A stretch of DNA of 64,000 nt, from contig WGMQ01000011.1 in NCBI GenBank assembly GCA_016125005.1, positions 54,583-118,582 of the forward strand, in the 5' to 3' direction. The notes under the pieces are model-generated. The model did not search any database. It worked only from the letters and a program-made list of their open reading frames with translations, and was not told the origin of the DNA. Of this stretch, positions 37,056 to 46,987 are shown in pieces (position 1 is the first letter of the stretch; each line of letters starts with the position of its first letter). This DNA comes from a bacterium (GTDB lineage Bacteria; Sumerlaeota; Sumerlaeia; SLMS01). Made by a program: the position numbers and the translations under genes.

Positions 37056-38276
37056 CTAGCCCGCAATTCCGTTGGCGGGGAGCAACAAGCTTGTCGGGAA
37101 ACCCGGAACGCTCGTTGCGATCCAGCGACGTGCGCGTCCCTGGCCGAACCATTCAACCTTACCGCCTTCCGCAAGGGCTTCGAGCGCGCGCTGCACCGTG
37201 CGCGCACTGACGTCGAGCGCCAGCGCCAGCGCGGAACTGGACCAGGCCTCGCCATCGGCGAGAAGCGCCAGCACGTCGCCATGCTCGACTTCGACGGGCG
37301 GGGCAAGAACTGCGGCCCCGCCGGCTTCATGTGGTTCAAGTACAAAGCCTCGTTCGGTGGCGCGTATCTCCGCCAGCAGGCTGATCGCTTCGCGCAAGCG
37401 CCCGATCTCAACCCGCAGTCGCGCGCGGTGCGATTCATCTGCATCCCGGGCACGAAAGGCGCGGGCGAGGAGTTGTTCCCGCGAGGCGTCTTCCGGCCAG
37501 GACTCGCCGAGCGCACGCGCAAGTGCGAACAGGACCGGACGACTGGCCAGGGAAATGGTGGCCGTCCTGGCGCGCACGACATTCCGGCACGCATCGACGA
37601 TGAGCGTATTCGATGCCATCATCGCCTCGACCTCTTCTATCCGAAGCAGCCGTTCGCCATCGCGCCCAATCAGCCGCGCGGCCGGCGCCTCGAACGCCCG
37701 CACGGCTCGATCGACCTCGACCTTCAATGCGGCATTTCCAACCCTGGCGGCGGCGCGTCGTGCGCGATCGATGGCATCACGCGCCGGGCTGGCGCGAATG
37801 CGGCGTATTGCAATGCCGACGGCTACCAGTTCGCAGCCCGCGCGCGACGTCACCGGCAATGCGCCGACATCGAACTCGCCTAGGATCTGCTCCGCCTCGT
37901 CGAGGCGGCCGATCAACAGCAGGCGCCTTGCCTCGAGATAGGCGGCATGCGCGGCGTTCGCGCGGTCTCCATACGCCTCCAGCGTCGACCGGGCGGCGCC
38001 GAGGCCTTCCATGGGCCGGCCAAGATCGCGCGAAACCAATGCGATCTCGGCTTCGGCGACGGTGCATCGCGCGCGGGCCAGGGGCTGTTTGCCGCCGAAA
38101 GCGCGCGCCGCGTTTCCCAACAACTCCCTTGCGCGCACGAGATCGCCCAACTGCGCCATGGCGATACCGCGCAGGGCAAGCGCCGGAGCGTCGTCGCGCA
38201 ATGCGATGCGCTTGAGGGCTGCAAGCGGATCGCCCTTCGCAAGCGAGCGCGCTGCAGAGGCAATCAGAGAGTCCAT
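37056..38276 (-). CDS. Alanine-rich helical-repeat protein with C-terminal HTH domain (putative regulator)
   Basis: ALRGIAMAQLGDLVRARELLGNAARAF (TPR-like) and C-terminal LALDVSARTVQRALEALAEGGKVEWFGQGRARRW. Confidence 0.65.
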   Translation of the reverse strand: MDSLIASAARSLAKGDPLAALKRIALRDDAPALALRGIAMAQLGDLVRARELLGNAARAFGGKQPLARARCTVAEAEIALVSRDLGRPMEGLGAARSTLEAYGDRANAAHAAYLEARRLLLIGRLDEAEQILGEFDVGALPVTSRAGCELVAVGIAIRRIRASPARDAIDRARRAAARVGNAALKVEVDRAVRAFEAPAARLIGRDGERLLRIEEVEAMMASNTLIVDACRNVVRARTATISLASRPVLFALARALGESWPEDASREQLLARAFRARDADESHRARLRVEIGRLREAISLLAEIRATERGFVLEPHEAGGAAVLAPPVEVEHGDVLALLADGEAWSSSALALALDVSARTVQRALEALAEGGKVEWFGQGRARRWIATSVPGFPTSLLLPANGIAG

Positions 38277-38382
38277 CGAAATCCCGTCACACTTGTTACT
38301 CCCGTTCTCCTGCCGTTCTACCATACATCTCCGTCATGTTCAGCGCCGCAAGTGGCGGCGACGATTGGCTGGAAGTTCGAGG

Positions 38383-38673
38383 ATGACGATGTTCACACTG
38401 GCAAGAAGACGCCCTCCCGAAGGCCGGCAATCGCGCAATGCCGCAAGCTGGCTCGGTCTTGCCGCTTCGCCGACCTTCGCGCTGATGGCCTGGGTCTCGG
38501 CGAATGACATGCAAGGCATGCTGTGCGCGTCGGGGCCTGGCATTCTGCCCATCGGCGGCATGGCCTTCATGTACCTGCTGATGAGCCTGTTTCACCTGTC
38601 GCCCTGGCTGAAGCTCGCTTCCGCCCCCTCGCGACAACGCACGCAACTAACGTCCCAAACCCGAGGAGACTGA
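38383..38673 (+). CDS. Small membrane protein of unknown function
   Basis: LGLAASPTFALMAWVSAN and ILPIGGMAFMYLLMSLFHLSPWLKLA hydrophobic segments; immediately precedes DUF899 gene. Confidence 0.5.
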   Translation: MTMFTLARRRPPEGRQSRNAASWLGLAASPTFALMAWVSANDMQGMLCASGPGILPIGGMAFMYLLMSLFHLSPWLKLASAPSRQRTQLTSQTRGD

Positions 38674-38675
38674 TC

Positions 38676-39383
38676 ATGCAACACGCAATCGTTTCACGCC
38701 AAGACTGGCTCGCTGCGCGCAGGGCGCTTCTGGCCAGGGAACTCGAGATGACCCACGCGCTCGACGCCCTGCGCGCCGAGCGCCGGCAGATGCCCTGGGT
38801 CAGGATCGAAAAGGGCCATGTCTTCGACGGCCCGGACGGCAAATGCACCCTGGTCGACCTGTTCGGCGATCGCAGCCAGCTCGCAGTTTATCACTTCATG
38901 CTCACGCCGGGCTCGGATCATATTTGCCCGGGCTGTTCCTACACGATGGACCACGTCGACGCTGCGCGCCAGCATTTCGAGCAGGCCGACCTCGCCTTCG
39001 CCGCGATATCGCGTGCGCCTATCGCCCGGATCGAGCAGGTAAAAGCCCGGATGGGCTGGAATTTCCCCTGGGTCTCGTCCGGTGACGGCGACTTCAACTA
39101 CGAGTTCGGTGTGTCGTTCACCGAGGCGGATCGTGCCGCCGGCCGCGCGCTCTACAACTACGACAAGTTCAGGATCCAGAGGTCTGCGGACATGTTCGGC
39201 GTCAGCATCTTCGTCAAGGACGACGATGGCGACATCTTCCACACCTACTCGACCTATCATCGCGGCACCGAACTGCTGATGGGCGCCTTCAACTGGCTCG
39301 ACCTGGCTCCCAAGGGCCGCAACGAGACCGGCGGCACCATGAGCTGGGTTCGTCTGCATGACGAGTACCCGCGAGGCGAATAG
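38676..39383 (+). CDS. DUF899 (thioredoxin-like) family protein
   Basis: WVRIEKGHVFDGPDGKCTLVDLFGDRSQLAVYHFM, CPGCSYTMDHVD, YHRGTELLMGAFNWLDLAPKGRNE. Confidence 0.85.
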   Translation: MQHAIVSRQDWLAARRALLARELEMTHALDALRAERRQMPWVRIEKGHVFDGPDGKCTLVDLFGDRSQLAVYHFMLTPGSDHICPGCSYTMDHVDAARQHFEQADLAFAAISRAPIARIEQVKARMGWNFPWVSSGDGDFNYEFGVSFTEADRAAGRALYNYDKFRIQRSADMFGVSIFVKDDDGDIFHTYSTYHRGTELLMGAFNWLDLAPKGRNETGGTMSWVRLHDEYPRGE

Positions 39384-39437
39384 CCGGTTCGCGCGATATC
39401 CCGGTTCGAACGCACACAATCTGGAGGATCCGGAACC

Positions 39438-40163
39438 ATGACGACATCAGTTGCGACCGGCCGTGAAGGCGAACGGTCCGCAATGCGGACGCCGCCAATC
39501 GTGTCGGCTGAGGAGTGGAAGGCCGCGTGGGAGGAACTGCTAGTGAAGGAGAAGGCGCATACGCGGGCTCGCGACGCGCTTGCCGCCGAACGACGACGGA
39601 TGCCCTGGCTGGCGGTCGAGAAGGATTATGCCTTTGTCGGACCGAATGGCCGCGTGAGCCTCATCGACCTGTTCGATGGCCGCCGGCAGCTGATCGTCTA
39701 TCGCGCCTTCATGGATACCGGTGTCGGGCGCTGGCCGGAGCATGGCTGCATCGGTTGTTCAATGGTCGCCGACCAGGTCGCGCACCCGGCGCATCTGGGC
39801 GCCCGCGACACCAGCCTTGCCTTCGTGTCGCGCGGATCGCAAGGCGACATTCAGCGCCTGAAGACAAGGATGGGCTGGGAACATATTCCCTGGTACACGC
39901 TGACGGACGATTTCGATGCCGACTTCGGCGTGGATGAATGGCACGGCACGAATGCGTTCATTCGCGATGGCAACCGCGTGTTCCGCACCGGCTTCATCAA
40001 CGGCCGTGGCGACGAGCAGATGGGGAGCACCTGGAACTATCTCGACATGACGGCTCTTGGCCGCCAGGAGACGTGGGAGGACTCACCCGAAGGCTATCCC
40101 CGGACTCCGCCATACCAATGGTGGGTCTGGCACGACGAGGCGACGGATCCGCATCGCGAATAG
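39438..40163 (+). CDS. DUF899 (thioredoxin-like) family protein, paralog
   Basis: WLAVEKDYAFVGPNGRVSLIDLFDGRRQLIVYRAF, CIGCSMVADQV, MGSTWNYLDMTALGRQE. Confidence 0.85.
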   Translation: MTTSVATGREGERSAMRTPPIVSAEEWKAAWEELLVKEKAHTRARDALAAERRRMPWLAVEKDYAFVGPNGRVSLIDLFDGRRQLIVYRAFMDTGVGRWPEHGCIGCSMVADQVAHPAHLGARDTSLAFVSRGSQGDIQRLKTRMGWEHIPWYTLTDDFDADFGVDEWHGTNAFIRDGNRVFRTGFINGRGDEQMGSTWNYLDMTALGRQETWEDSPEGYPRTPPYQWWVWHDEATDPHRE

Positions 40164-40327
40164 GGGGTCGGAGCTTTGGAGAAACTGCGGTGCATCGGTC
40201 ATTTGGCAGGCGAAATCACCGCAGGGGCGGCCGGCGCTGATCGCGCGCTTCCTGTCGGCGCCAGACATTCCAATCATCCGTCATGGCTTCGCTTCGCCGG
40301 TGACGTCATGGCGATCATCCAAGACGA

Positions 40328-40642
40328 TCAGATTCCGCCACTGCCACCCCGATACAGTCGGATCGGCTTGGTCAGGCTGCGCGCAATCATCCCCCTGGCT
40401 TCCAGATCGAGCTGAACTGCCTTCAACCACCAGCCCGCAGTTTTGCCTTCCGGGTAGAGATCGCCGGGAAGACGCGGGAGCAGTGCCGACTTGATGTTTG
40501 CGACGGTCGCCCCGGGCGCACGGTCCGGCAGGACCGCCAGCAGCGTCTCGCGCATGGCGTCATATTTTGCGCGGTTCACGCGTTCGGTCCTGCCCGGCGC
40601 GTTGACATTCCGGATCTCGATCTTCTCGTCAGGCGCCGACAT
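40328..40642 (-). CDS. DUF6958-like small protein
   Basis: KIEIRNVNAPGRTERVNRAKYDAMRETLLAVL; ATG at 40642 overlaps the stop of the upstream GFA-like ORF. Confidence 0.55.
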   Translation of the reverse strand: MSAPDEKIEIRNVNAPGRTERVNRAKYDAMRETLLAVLPDRAPGATVANIKSALLPRLPGDLYPEGKTAGWWLKAVQLDLEARGMIARSLTKPIRLYRGGSGGI

Positions 40643-40862
40643 CGAGCACGCCTTCGATGCAACGGACACGATCCTTGCGGAACATCTCCGTCCGTGTGCC
40701 TTCCGTCGTTTCCCGCAGGCGCGGCGCGCCCGGCAAGGCCTCCAGCACGCCTGCCGTGGTCCGGCACGACGTGCACAGGCATTCGGTGCTCATGATCGGG
40801 GTTCCTTCGGCCTCCATTTCAACCGCGCCGCAGCGGCATTGCAGCTTTGTTGCCTCGCCCAT
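40629..40862 (-). CDS. Truncated GFA (glutathione-dependent formaldehyde-activating) domain-like protein
   Basis: QCRCGAVEMEAEGTPIMSTECLCTSCRTTAG...RKDRVRCIEG, then divergent VLDVGA*; lacks the C-terminal half of the family. Confidence 0.55.
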   Translation of the reverse strand: MGEATKLQCRCGAVEMEAEGTPIMSTECLCTSCRTTAGVLEALPGAPRLRETTEGTRTEMFRKDRVRCIEGVLDVGA

Positions 40863-40947
40863 GCTTCAACCTTTCAAACGCGTCAAACAAACCCCGCCAA
40901 TCGACGAAAACCCGCGACGCGCAGGCAGATCGAGTTCCCCGCGACGG

Positions 40948-41712
40948 TCATTGCGCATTCCTCCCCGTTTCGTGTGGGGGCAGTCGATCAGCCACCGTTG
41001 CGGAATCGAACAAGGGTTCGAAGCCCGCCCACATCATCCGCATTCCGTCGAAGGGCATCTGGGACATGTCCATATCGCCCATCTCGGCTTCCATCGCCTT
41101 GGCGGCGGCGTCACAGGTGGCGCGGTCGGGCCAAGCCACCCAGCTGAACATTGGCACTTCTCCTTCTTCCGCCTTGGTTGCACGGTAGAAATCCGTGACC
41201 TTGCCGCGCGGAACGTCTTCTCCCCACCCCTCGACCATGCCAACGGCGCCGCCGTTCTCGAACATCTTCCAGCCCTCGTCGGCCATCGCGGCATAGGCCG
41301 CCTTGTTCTTTTCCGGCACTGCCAGAAGGAAGCCCTGGTAGTATCCTGCCCGATCGCGCGTTCCCCCTTCATAGACCGGGACAAATCCGCCGAAGATCAT
41401 GCGGCCGCCATCGAACGGCATCTCCGGCAGTTTGTTCATGGCCGTCTCGTCCTGCATCTTCTGCCAGGCGGCATCCGCCGTCGCCCTGTCTGGCCATTCG
41501 ATCCGGGAGAACACGATGGTTTCGTCGTTCGCGGCATCCACGGCGCCGTAGAAATCCGTGACCTTGCCCCTGGGCACATCGACGCCCCAGCTCTCGACCA
41601 TGCGGGTGGCGCCGTAGGATTTGAACAGCGGCCAGGTCGCCGCGATATGGTCGGTGTATTTTTCCTTGTTGGCGGTCGGCACCGCCGCCACTGCACCTGT
41701 GAAGTAGGTCAT
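40948..41712 (-). CDS. Tandem DUF1428-like protein (two fused copies)
   Basis: Two homologous halves: VESWGVDVPRGKVTDFYGAVDA...EMPFDGGRMIFGGFVP and VEGWGEDVPRGKVTDFYRATKA...QMPFDGMRMMWAGFEP. Confidence 0.85.
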   Translation of the reverse strand: MTYFTGAVAAVPTANKEKYTDHIAATWPLFKSYGATRMVESWGVDVPRGKVTDFYGAVDAANDETIVFSRIEWPDRATADAAWQKMQDETAMNKLPEMPFDGGRMIFGGFVPVYEGGTRDRAGYYQGFLLAVPEKNKAAYAAMADEGWKMFENGGAVGMVEGWGEDVPRGKVTDFYRATKAEEGEVPMFSWVAWPDRATCDAAAKAMEAEMGDMDMSQMPFDGMRMMWAGFEPLFDSATVADRLPPHETGRNAQ

Positions 41713-41808
41713 CCCTCTCTCCCTTGCGTGGAGCCCTGTCCGGGGGTTTCCGCTTGCCGTTTCAGGCTGCCAGAATTAGTATGAAAAAACAACTGACAGA
41801 ATTGAAAC

Positions 41809-42465
41809 ATGACCAAGCCAATACGGCAATCCCGCATCCGCTATGATGAAGGCTGCCTCGCAGCCCATGCGTTGAACCTGATCGGGGACCGCTGGGCGCT
41901 ACTGGTTGTGCGCGAGCTGGTGTTCGCGCCCAAGCGCTTCCAGATGATCCGGGCCGGCCTGCCGGGGGTCACGGCGAGCGTGCTGACCGGCCGCCTGGCG
42001 CAACTCGCGCAAGCGGGCGTGATCGATCACGACGAACGGCTCGGCATCTACGCGCTGACTGCGGCCGGGCGCGGCCTGTTTCCGGTCCTTGAAGCGCTCT
42101 GCCGCTGGGCTCTGACCGTACCGGGCCACGATCCTTCGCGGTTTATCAGCCCCTCGGCCCTGATGATCTCGATGGGGGTCAATCTGGTGGCCGATCTCGC
42201 AATAGGGCGAAAGGTGTCGGCCGGATTCGACTTTGGTGGCGAAGCATTCGAGATGCGCCTTGCCGAAGGAAAATTGCAGACAATCTCGGCAAGCAAACCC
42301 GAGGCGCCTTTCGTGCTTCGCGGGAATGGAAACACGCTGGCGGTGGCGGTCTATGGTGCGACGCCTCTACCGGTATTGATAACCCGGAGGATGGTGGATG
42401 CCGAAGGCGATACCGCTGCCGCCGAAGACTTTTTATCGCTGTTCAGGCTTGCGCCGCAGACCTGA
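41809..42465 (+). CDS. HxlR-type winged-helix transcriptional regulator
   Basis: CLAAHALNLIGDRWALLVVRELVFAPKRFQMIRAGLPGVTASVLTGRLAQLAQAGV. Confidence 0.92.
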   Translation: MTKPIRQSRIRYDEGCLAAHALNLIGDRWALLVVRELVFAPKRFQMIRAGLPGVTASVLTGRLAQLAQAGVIDHDERLGIYALTAAGRGLFPVLEALCRWALTVPGHDPSRFISPSALMISMGVNLVADLAIGRKVSAGFDFGGEAFEMRLAEGKLQTISASKPEAPFVLRGNGNTLAVAVYGATPLPVLITRRMVDAEGDTAAAEDFLSLFRLAPQT

Positions 42466-42556
42466 TCGCGGACTGGATGGAAAAAATCCACGGGCGTTGT
42501 CGGAACGCCGTGCGGCCGGACGTCTTCAAGACAGATGATCAAGAAAGGATGTCATC

Positions 42557-43000
42557 ATGCCCAACACTGTCCGTCTGCACCGCGTCATCGCCGCCAGGCC
42601 CGAGAAGGTCTATCGGGCGTTTCTGGAACCCGACGCCGTAGCCAGTTGGCTGCCGCCCTACGGGTTCCTCTGCACCGTCCATGAGTTGAAACCCGAGATC
42701 GGCGGCAAGCACAGGATGTCGTTCCGCAACTTCACCACCGGCGGCAGCCACTCATTCGGCGGCGAATATCTCGAACTGGTTCCCGGCGAGCGGCTCGTCT
42801 ACACCGACAGCTTCGACGACCCGAACCTGCCCGGCGAGATGAAGGTCACCGTAACGCTGAAGGCGGTTTCCGTCGGCACGGAAATGTCCGTCGTGCAGGA
42901 CGGCGTTCCCGACGTGATCCCGCTCGAGGCTTGCTATCTCGGTTGGCAGGACAGCCTGCGAAAGCTGGCGAAGCTCGTGGAGCCGGAGATCAACCAGTGA
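42557..43000 (+). CDS. SRPBCC (AHSA1-like) domain protein
   Basis: VRLHRVIAARPEKVYRAFLEPDAVASWLPPYGF...GWQDSLRKLAKLVE. Confidence 0.9.
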   Translation: MPNTVRLHRVIAARPEKVYRAFLEPDAVASWLPPYGFLCTVHELKPEIGGKHRMSFRNFTTGGSHSFGGEYLELVPGERLVYTDSFDDPNLPGEMKVTVTLKAVSVGTEMSVVQDGVPDVIPLEACYLGWQDSLRKLAKLVEPEINQ

Positions 43001-43049
43001 TGCGACATCCCGCCAGGATGCCCAAGATTCAATCGAAGGACCTCATCCG

Positions 43050-43475
43050 ATGACAATTCAACCGATCACCGTCGAAACCACCGTCGAAGCACCTGTCGCA
43101 AAAGTCTGGGATGCCTACACCACCCCCGAACACATCATGCAGTGGAACACACCATCCGCAGATTGGCATACGCCTGCTGCGACGGTCGATCTGCGCGAGG
43201 GCGGCGCCTTTTCCTCCCGGATGGAGGCAAGGGACGCCAGCATGGGTTTTGACTTCGCCGGAACCTACACGAAGATCGTGGAACACAAGCTCATCGAATA
43301 CGATTTCGGCGATCGTCACGCCAAGGTGGAATTCACTCCCGAAGAAGACAGCGTGCGCGTGAGCGTCACCTTCGATCCGGAGACCGAGAACCCGATCGAG
43401 CAGCAGAGCGCCGGCTGGCAGGCGATCCTCGACAGCTTCAAACGCCATGTGGAGGCGCAACAGCCTGCTGCATGA
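43050..43475 (+). CDS. SRPBCC (AHSA1-like) domain protein
   Basis: TVETTVEAPVAKVWDAYTTPEHIMQWNTPSADWHTPAA...GWQAILDSFKRHVE. Confidence 0.9.
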   Translation: MTIQPITVETTVEAPVAKVWDAYTTPEHIMQWNTPSADWHTPAATVDLREGGAFSSRMEARDASMGFDFAGTYTKIVEHKLIEYDFGDRHAKVEFTPEEDSVRVSVTFDPETENPIEQQSAGWQAILDSFKRHVEAQQPAA

Positions 43476-43559
43476 TTCGGCCTCGGCCGATACAGGCGCT
43501 TCCGCGCGACGAAGATCAGGTCGCCTTGGGGGGTCCGGTAACGCACTTGCTTCGCAGCG

Positions 43560-44282
43560 TCATGCTGACCCGGTTGAGCGCGGCGCGAGGCCCGCAGCCT
43601 GATCCAGAAACCGGTAGCCTACGCCTGGTTCGTTCAGGATGAACCGCGGCGCGGCCGGGTCATCGCCAAGCTTGGCGCGAAGGCGGCCGATGAAGACGCG
43701 CAGATATTGGAGGTCGTGCTCATGTGCCGGACCCCACACGTCGGCAAGCAATTGTCGGTGGGTGACGATCCGGCCCGCGTTGCGGGCAAGCAGCGCGAGC
43801 AGGTCGAATTCCTTGCGGGTGAGCCTGACCGGAGCGCCTGCGAGGGCAACCTCGTGGCGTGCGAGATCGATGCTCAGGTCGCCACGAACGATCTCGGCCT
43901 CGGGTACCGTGCCTGATGCGCTGGACCGCAGCAGCGCTCTTACCCGCGCCATCAACTCAGCGATGCCGAAGGGTTTCACGACAAAATCGTTTGCGCCGGC
44001 GTCGAGCGCCGCCACCTTCTCCTCCTCGGCCTGCCGCACCGAAAGGACGAGGATCGGGACCTGCGACCATTCCCGGATGCGGGCGATCACCGCCTTGCCG
44101 TCCATGTCGGGCAGTCCGAGGTCGAGGATGACGAGATCGGGCTGCGCGGTCGCGGCCCTCGCGACGCCGGCCCTGCCGGTCGCCTCTTCGTCCAGGACGA
44201 ATCCCTGCGATTCCAGCGCGACGCGGAGGAATTTCCGGATTCCGGGGTCGTCCTCGACCAGAAGGATACGACCGGAGATCAT
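43560..44282 (-). CDS. kdpE: Two-component response regulator KdpE
   Basis: OmpR-type receiver/winged helix; directly downstream of kdpD with ATGA overlap. Confidence 0.93.
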   Translation of the reverse strand: MISGRILLVEDDPGIRKFLRVALESQGFVLDEEATGRAGVARAATAQPDLVILDLGLPDMDGKAVIARIREWSQVPILVLSVRQAEEEKVAALDAGANDFVVKPFGIAELMARVRALLRSSASGTVPEAEIVRGDLSIDLARHEVALAGAPVRLTRKEFDLLALLARNAGRIVTHRQLLADVWGPAHEHDLQYLRVFIGRLRAKLGDDPAAPRFILNEPGVGYRFLDQAAGLAPRSTGSA

Positions 44283-46969
44283 ATGGCCTCGCCGGAAGCG
44301 CGCGGAATGGCCGGCAGGACAAGGACGATGCGCGTGCCGGTGCCGTCTGCCTTCGCCGCCTCCGCGCGGATCGATCCGCCATGCGCGTCGACAATGCCCT
44401 TGGCGATGGCGAGACCCAGGCCGGTGCCGCCGGGTTGGCCATCGCCCGCGCGCACGCGGAAGAACATGTCGAAGACATCCGCGCGGTCAGGCTCGGGTAT
44501 GCCCGGCCCCTCGTCGGCGACGGCAAGGATCGCGAACTCGCCGGTTGCATCGCCGGAGAGCGTCACCTGGGAGCCTGCGGGCGCGTATTTTGCGGCATTT
44601 TCCAGGATGTTCGTCACCACTTGCTCCAGCAGCACCGGATCGCCGGACACGTCCGGCAAGGAAGCCGGAAGCTCGCGAACGACGCGATGACCGGCGAGAT
44701 CACGGTCCAGTCGTCGCAATGCACGACCGACCACCTCGCGAAGATCCACCGGCTGGCGCGCGATCTTGAGCGCACCGTAGCCGAGCCGGGTCATGTCGAG
44801 AAGGTTCTGGACATAGCGGTTCAGCCGCTCGCCCTCATCGCGGATCGTCTCGGCCATGGCCTGCCTGCCTGCCGTACCGAGCGCCGTGTCCGCCTCCACG
44901 AGCGACGTCGCCGCGCCGATGATCGACACGAGCGGCGTCCTGAGGTCGTGGCTGACCGACGACAGCAGGGCGGCGCGCAGGCTTTCGGTTTCCGCCAGGA
45001 GGCGGGATTGCTCCATGTCGGAGGCAAGCTTCGTGCGTTCGATGGCGAGGCCGACCTGGTCGACAAGCGAATCGAGCAGCCGCCGCTCTTCCGCTGTAAT
45101 GTAGTGTCGCGTCCCGAACTGGACGCCAAGCAGGCCGTAGATCCGGCCTGCGCTCTCCATCGGCAGGAACAGCCAGGTCGCCGACGGCAGGGTCTGGGAC
45201 GACCACCCGGCCGGTTCGCGCTTCTCCCAGGCCCACTCGGCGGCTCCGCGGTCGCGCGGCTCCAACTGGTCCTCGGGCGGCATGCCGCCGACGATCGCAA
45301 GCAGCCCGGAAGCGTCGGGCATCAGGATCATCGAGGAACACCGCATCGTCGAAGCGACATGCGTCACCGCCGCCCACACCACGTCGTCGAGCGAGGCGAC
45401 GCTTGCGACCTTGCGGGAGAAATCGAAGAGGTTCGCCGTACGTTTGGCGATGGCGCGTTGCGCGCGGACCTGGTCGCGCAGTCGTGCGGCGAGGTTGCCG
45501 GTGACGATCGCAACCAGAAGAAACAGGAACAGGGTGAGGACCTGGTCCTGGCTCGCGATCTCGAAGGTAAAGAACGGCTCGGTCAGGAAGAAGTTGTAGC
45601 TGAGGAACGCTGCGCCGCTGGCGAAGATCGACGGCCAGAGGCCGAAACGCGCTGCGATGCCCAATACCGCGACCAGGAAGAAGAGCGACAGGCTTTCGAC
45701 CGGGAACAGGCGGTTCACGAAGATCGCGACGGCCGTCGCGGCGGCGACGGCGGCAGCCGACCAGAGATAGGCCTTCGGATCGCGTTCGGGGACGAGTACC
45801 GCGCCGCGAATGGCAGCCTTTCGCGCCTCGCCCGGATCGGCGGAGATGATCGTCACCTCGAAGTCCTCGGCCTTGCGGACGATCTCCTCGGCGACCGTCT
45901 CGCGCGTGAACCACGCCGTGAACAGGCGCGGCCGCGGACGACCGATGACGATCCGCGAGACGTTGCGGCTGCGCGCGAAGGCGAGGATCTCGTTGGCGAC
46001 ATGGCTCTCGGCATTGATGGTGGCGATATCGGCGCCAAGACTTTCCGCCAGCCGCAATGTCTCGGCGATCGCGTCCTTGGCCGTGTCCGGCAGGTGCTCC
46101 GATTGCGGCGTTGCAACGCTTGCCGCGATCCAGTCCGTTCGCGAGCGCTCGGCCATGCGTCTTGCGGCCCGCACCAGCGTCTTGGAGACCGGCGCCTCGT
46201 TGACACAGACAAGCACGCGGTCCTGCGCAGGCCACGGCCCGGGGATCGCATGGCTCCTCATGTGGGCCACCATTTCGGCGTCGACCCTGTCGGCGGCGAC
46301 CCGCATGGCGAGTTCGCGCAGCGCCGTCAGGTTGCCCTTGGAAAAGAAGTTCTGGATGGCGCGCGCGATCTGCTCGGGGACATAGACTTTGCCCTGCCGC
46401 AGCCGCTCGATCAGTTCCTCAGGCGGAAGGTCGATGAGCTCGATATCGTCGGCGAGTTCCAGCACCTTGTCCGGCACGGTTTCGCGCACCTTCACGCGGA
46501 CGATGCGGGCGACGACGTCGTTGAGGCTTTCGAGGTGCTGGATGTTGAGGGTCGAATAGACGTCGATGCCGGCGGCGAGCATTTCCTCGACGTCCTGCCA
46601 CCGCTTGGCATGACGACTGCCGGGAACATTCGTATGGGCGAGTTCATCGACCAGGGCAAGGCGCGGCCGTCGCGCGAGCAGCCCGTCGAGATCCATCTCA
46701 GCGAGCGGCCGACCGCCATAGGCGATCTGCGTCCGCGGCAGGATCTCGAGGCCGGCGACCAACCGTTCGGTCTCGGACCGGCCATGGGTCTCGACCACCC
46801 CGATCACCACGTCGACGCCATCGGCCTTGCGCCTCTGGGCCGCTTCCAGCATGGCGTAGGTCTTGCCGACGCCTGGGGCTGCGCCGAGGAAAATCTTCAG
46901 CCGCCCGCGTCCTTCCTTGTTCGCTTCCGCGAGAAGGGCTTCAGGCTCGGGACGGCTGTCCTTCTGCAT
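44279..46969 (-). CDS. kdpD: Osmosensitive K+ channel sensor histidine kinase KdpD
   Basis: GRGRLKIFLGAAPGVGKTYAMLEAAQRRKADGVDVVIGVVETHGR, SHDLRTPLVSIIGAATSL, kinase ATPase motifs; start MQKDSRPEPEALL. Confidence 0.95.
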   Translation of the reverse strand: MQKDSRPEPEALLAEANKEGRGRLKIFLGAAPGVGKTYAMLEAAQRRKADGVDVVIGVVETHGRSETERLVAGLEILPRTQIAYGGRPLAEMDLDGLLARRPRLALVDELAHTNVPGSRHAKRWQDVEEMLAAGIDVYSTLNIQHLESLNDVVARIVRVKVRETVPDKVLELADDIELIDLPPEELIERLRQGKVYVPEQIARAIQNFFSKGNLTALRELAMRVAADRVDAEMVAHMRSHAIPGPWPAQDRVLVCVNEAPVSKTLVRAARRMAERSRTDWIAASVATPQSEHLPDTAKDAIAETLRLAESLGADIATINAESHVANEILAFARSRNVSRIVIGRPRPRLFTAWFTRETVAEEIVRKAEDFEVTIISADPGEARKAAIRGAVLVPERDPKAYLWSAAAVAAATAVAIFVNRLFPVESLSLFFLVAVLGIAARFGLWPSIFASGAAFLSYNFFLTEPFFTFEIASQDQVLTLFLFLLVAIVTGNLAARLRDQVRAQRAIAKRTANLFDFSRKVASVASLDDVVWAAVTHVASTMRCSSMILMPDASGLLAIVGGMPPEDQLEPRDRGAAEWAWEKREPAGWSSQTLPSATWLFLPMESAGRIYGLLGVQFGTRHYITAEERRLLDSLVDQVGLAIERTKLASDMEQSRLLAETESLRAALLSSVSHDLRTPLVSIIGAATSLVEADTALGTAGRQAMAETIRDEGERLNRYVQNLLDMTRLGYGALKIARQPVDLREVVGRALRRLDRDLAGHRVVRELPASLPDVSGDPVLLEQVVTNILENAAKYAPAGSQVTLSGDATGEFAILAVADEGPGIPEPDRADVFDMFFRVRAGDGQPGGTGLGLAIAKGIVDAHGGSIRAEAAKADGTGTRIVLVLPAIPRASGEAI

Positions 46970-46987
46970 GGTCACTGGTGGTCCGAT

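Noticed and set aside
36186-37883. 565-aa plus-strand ORF overlapping the beta-propeller and HTH genes
   Set aside because: Shadow frame; the minus-strand beta-propeller blades and HTH are convincing.
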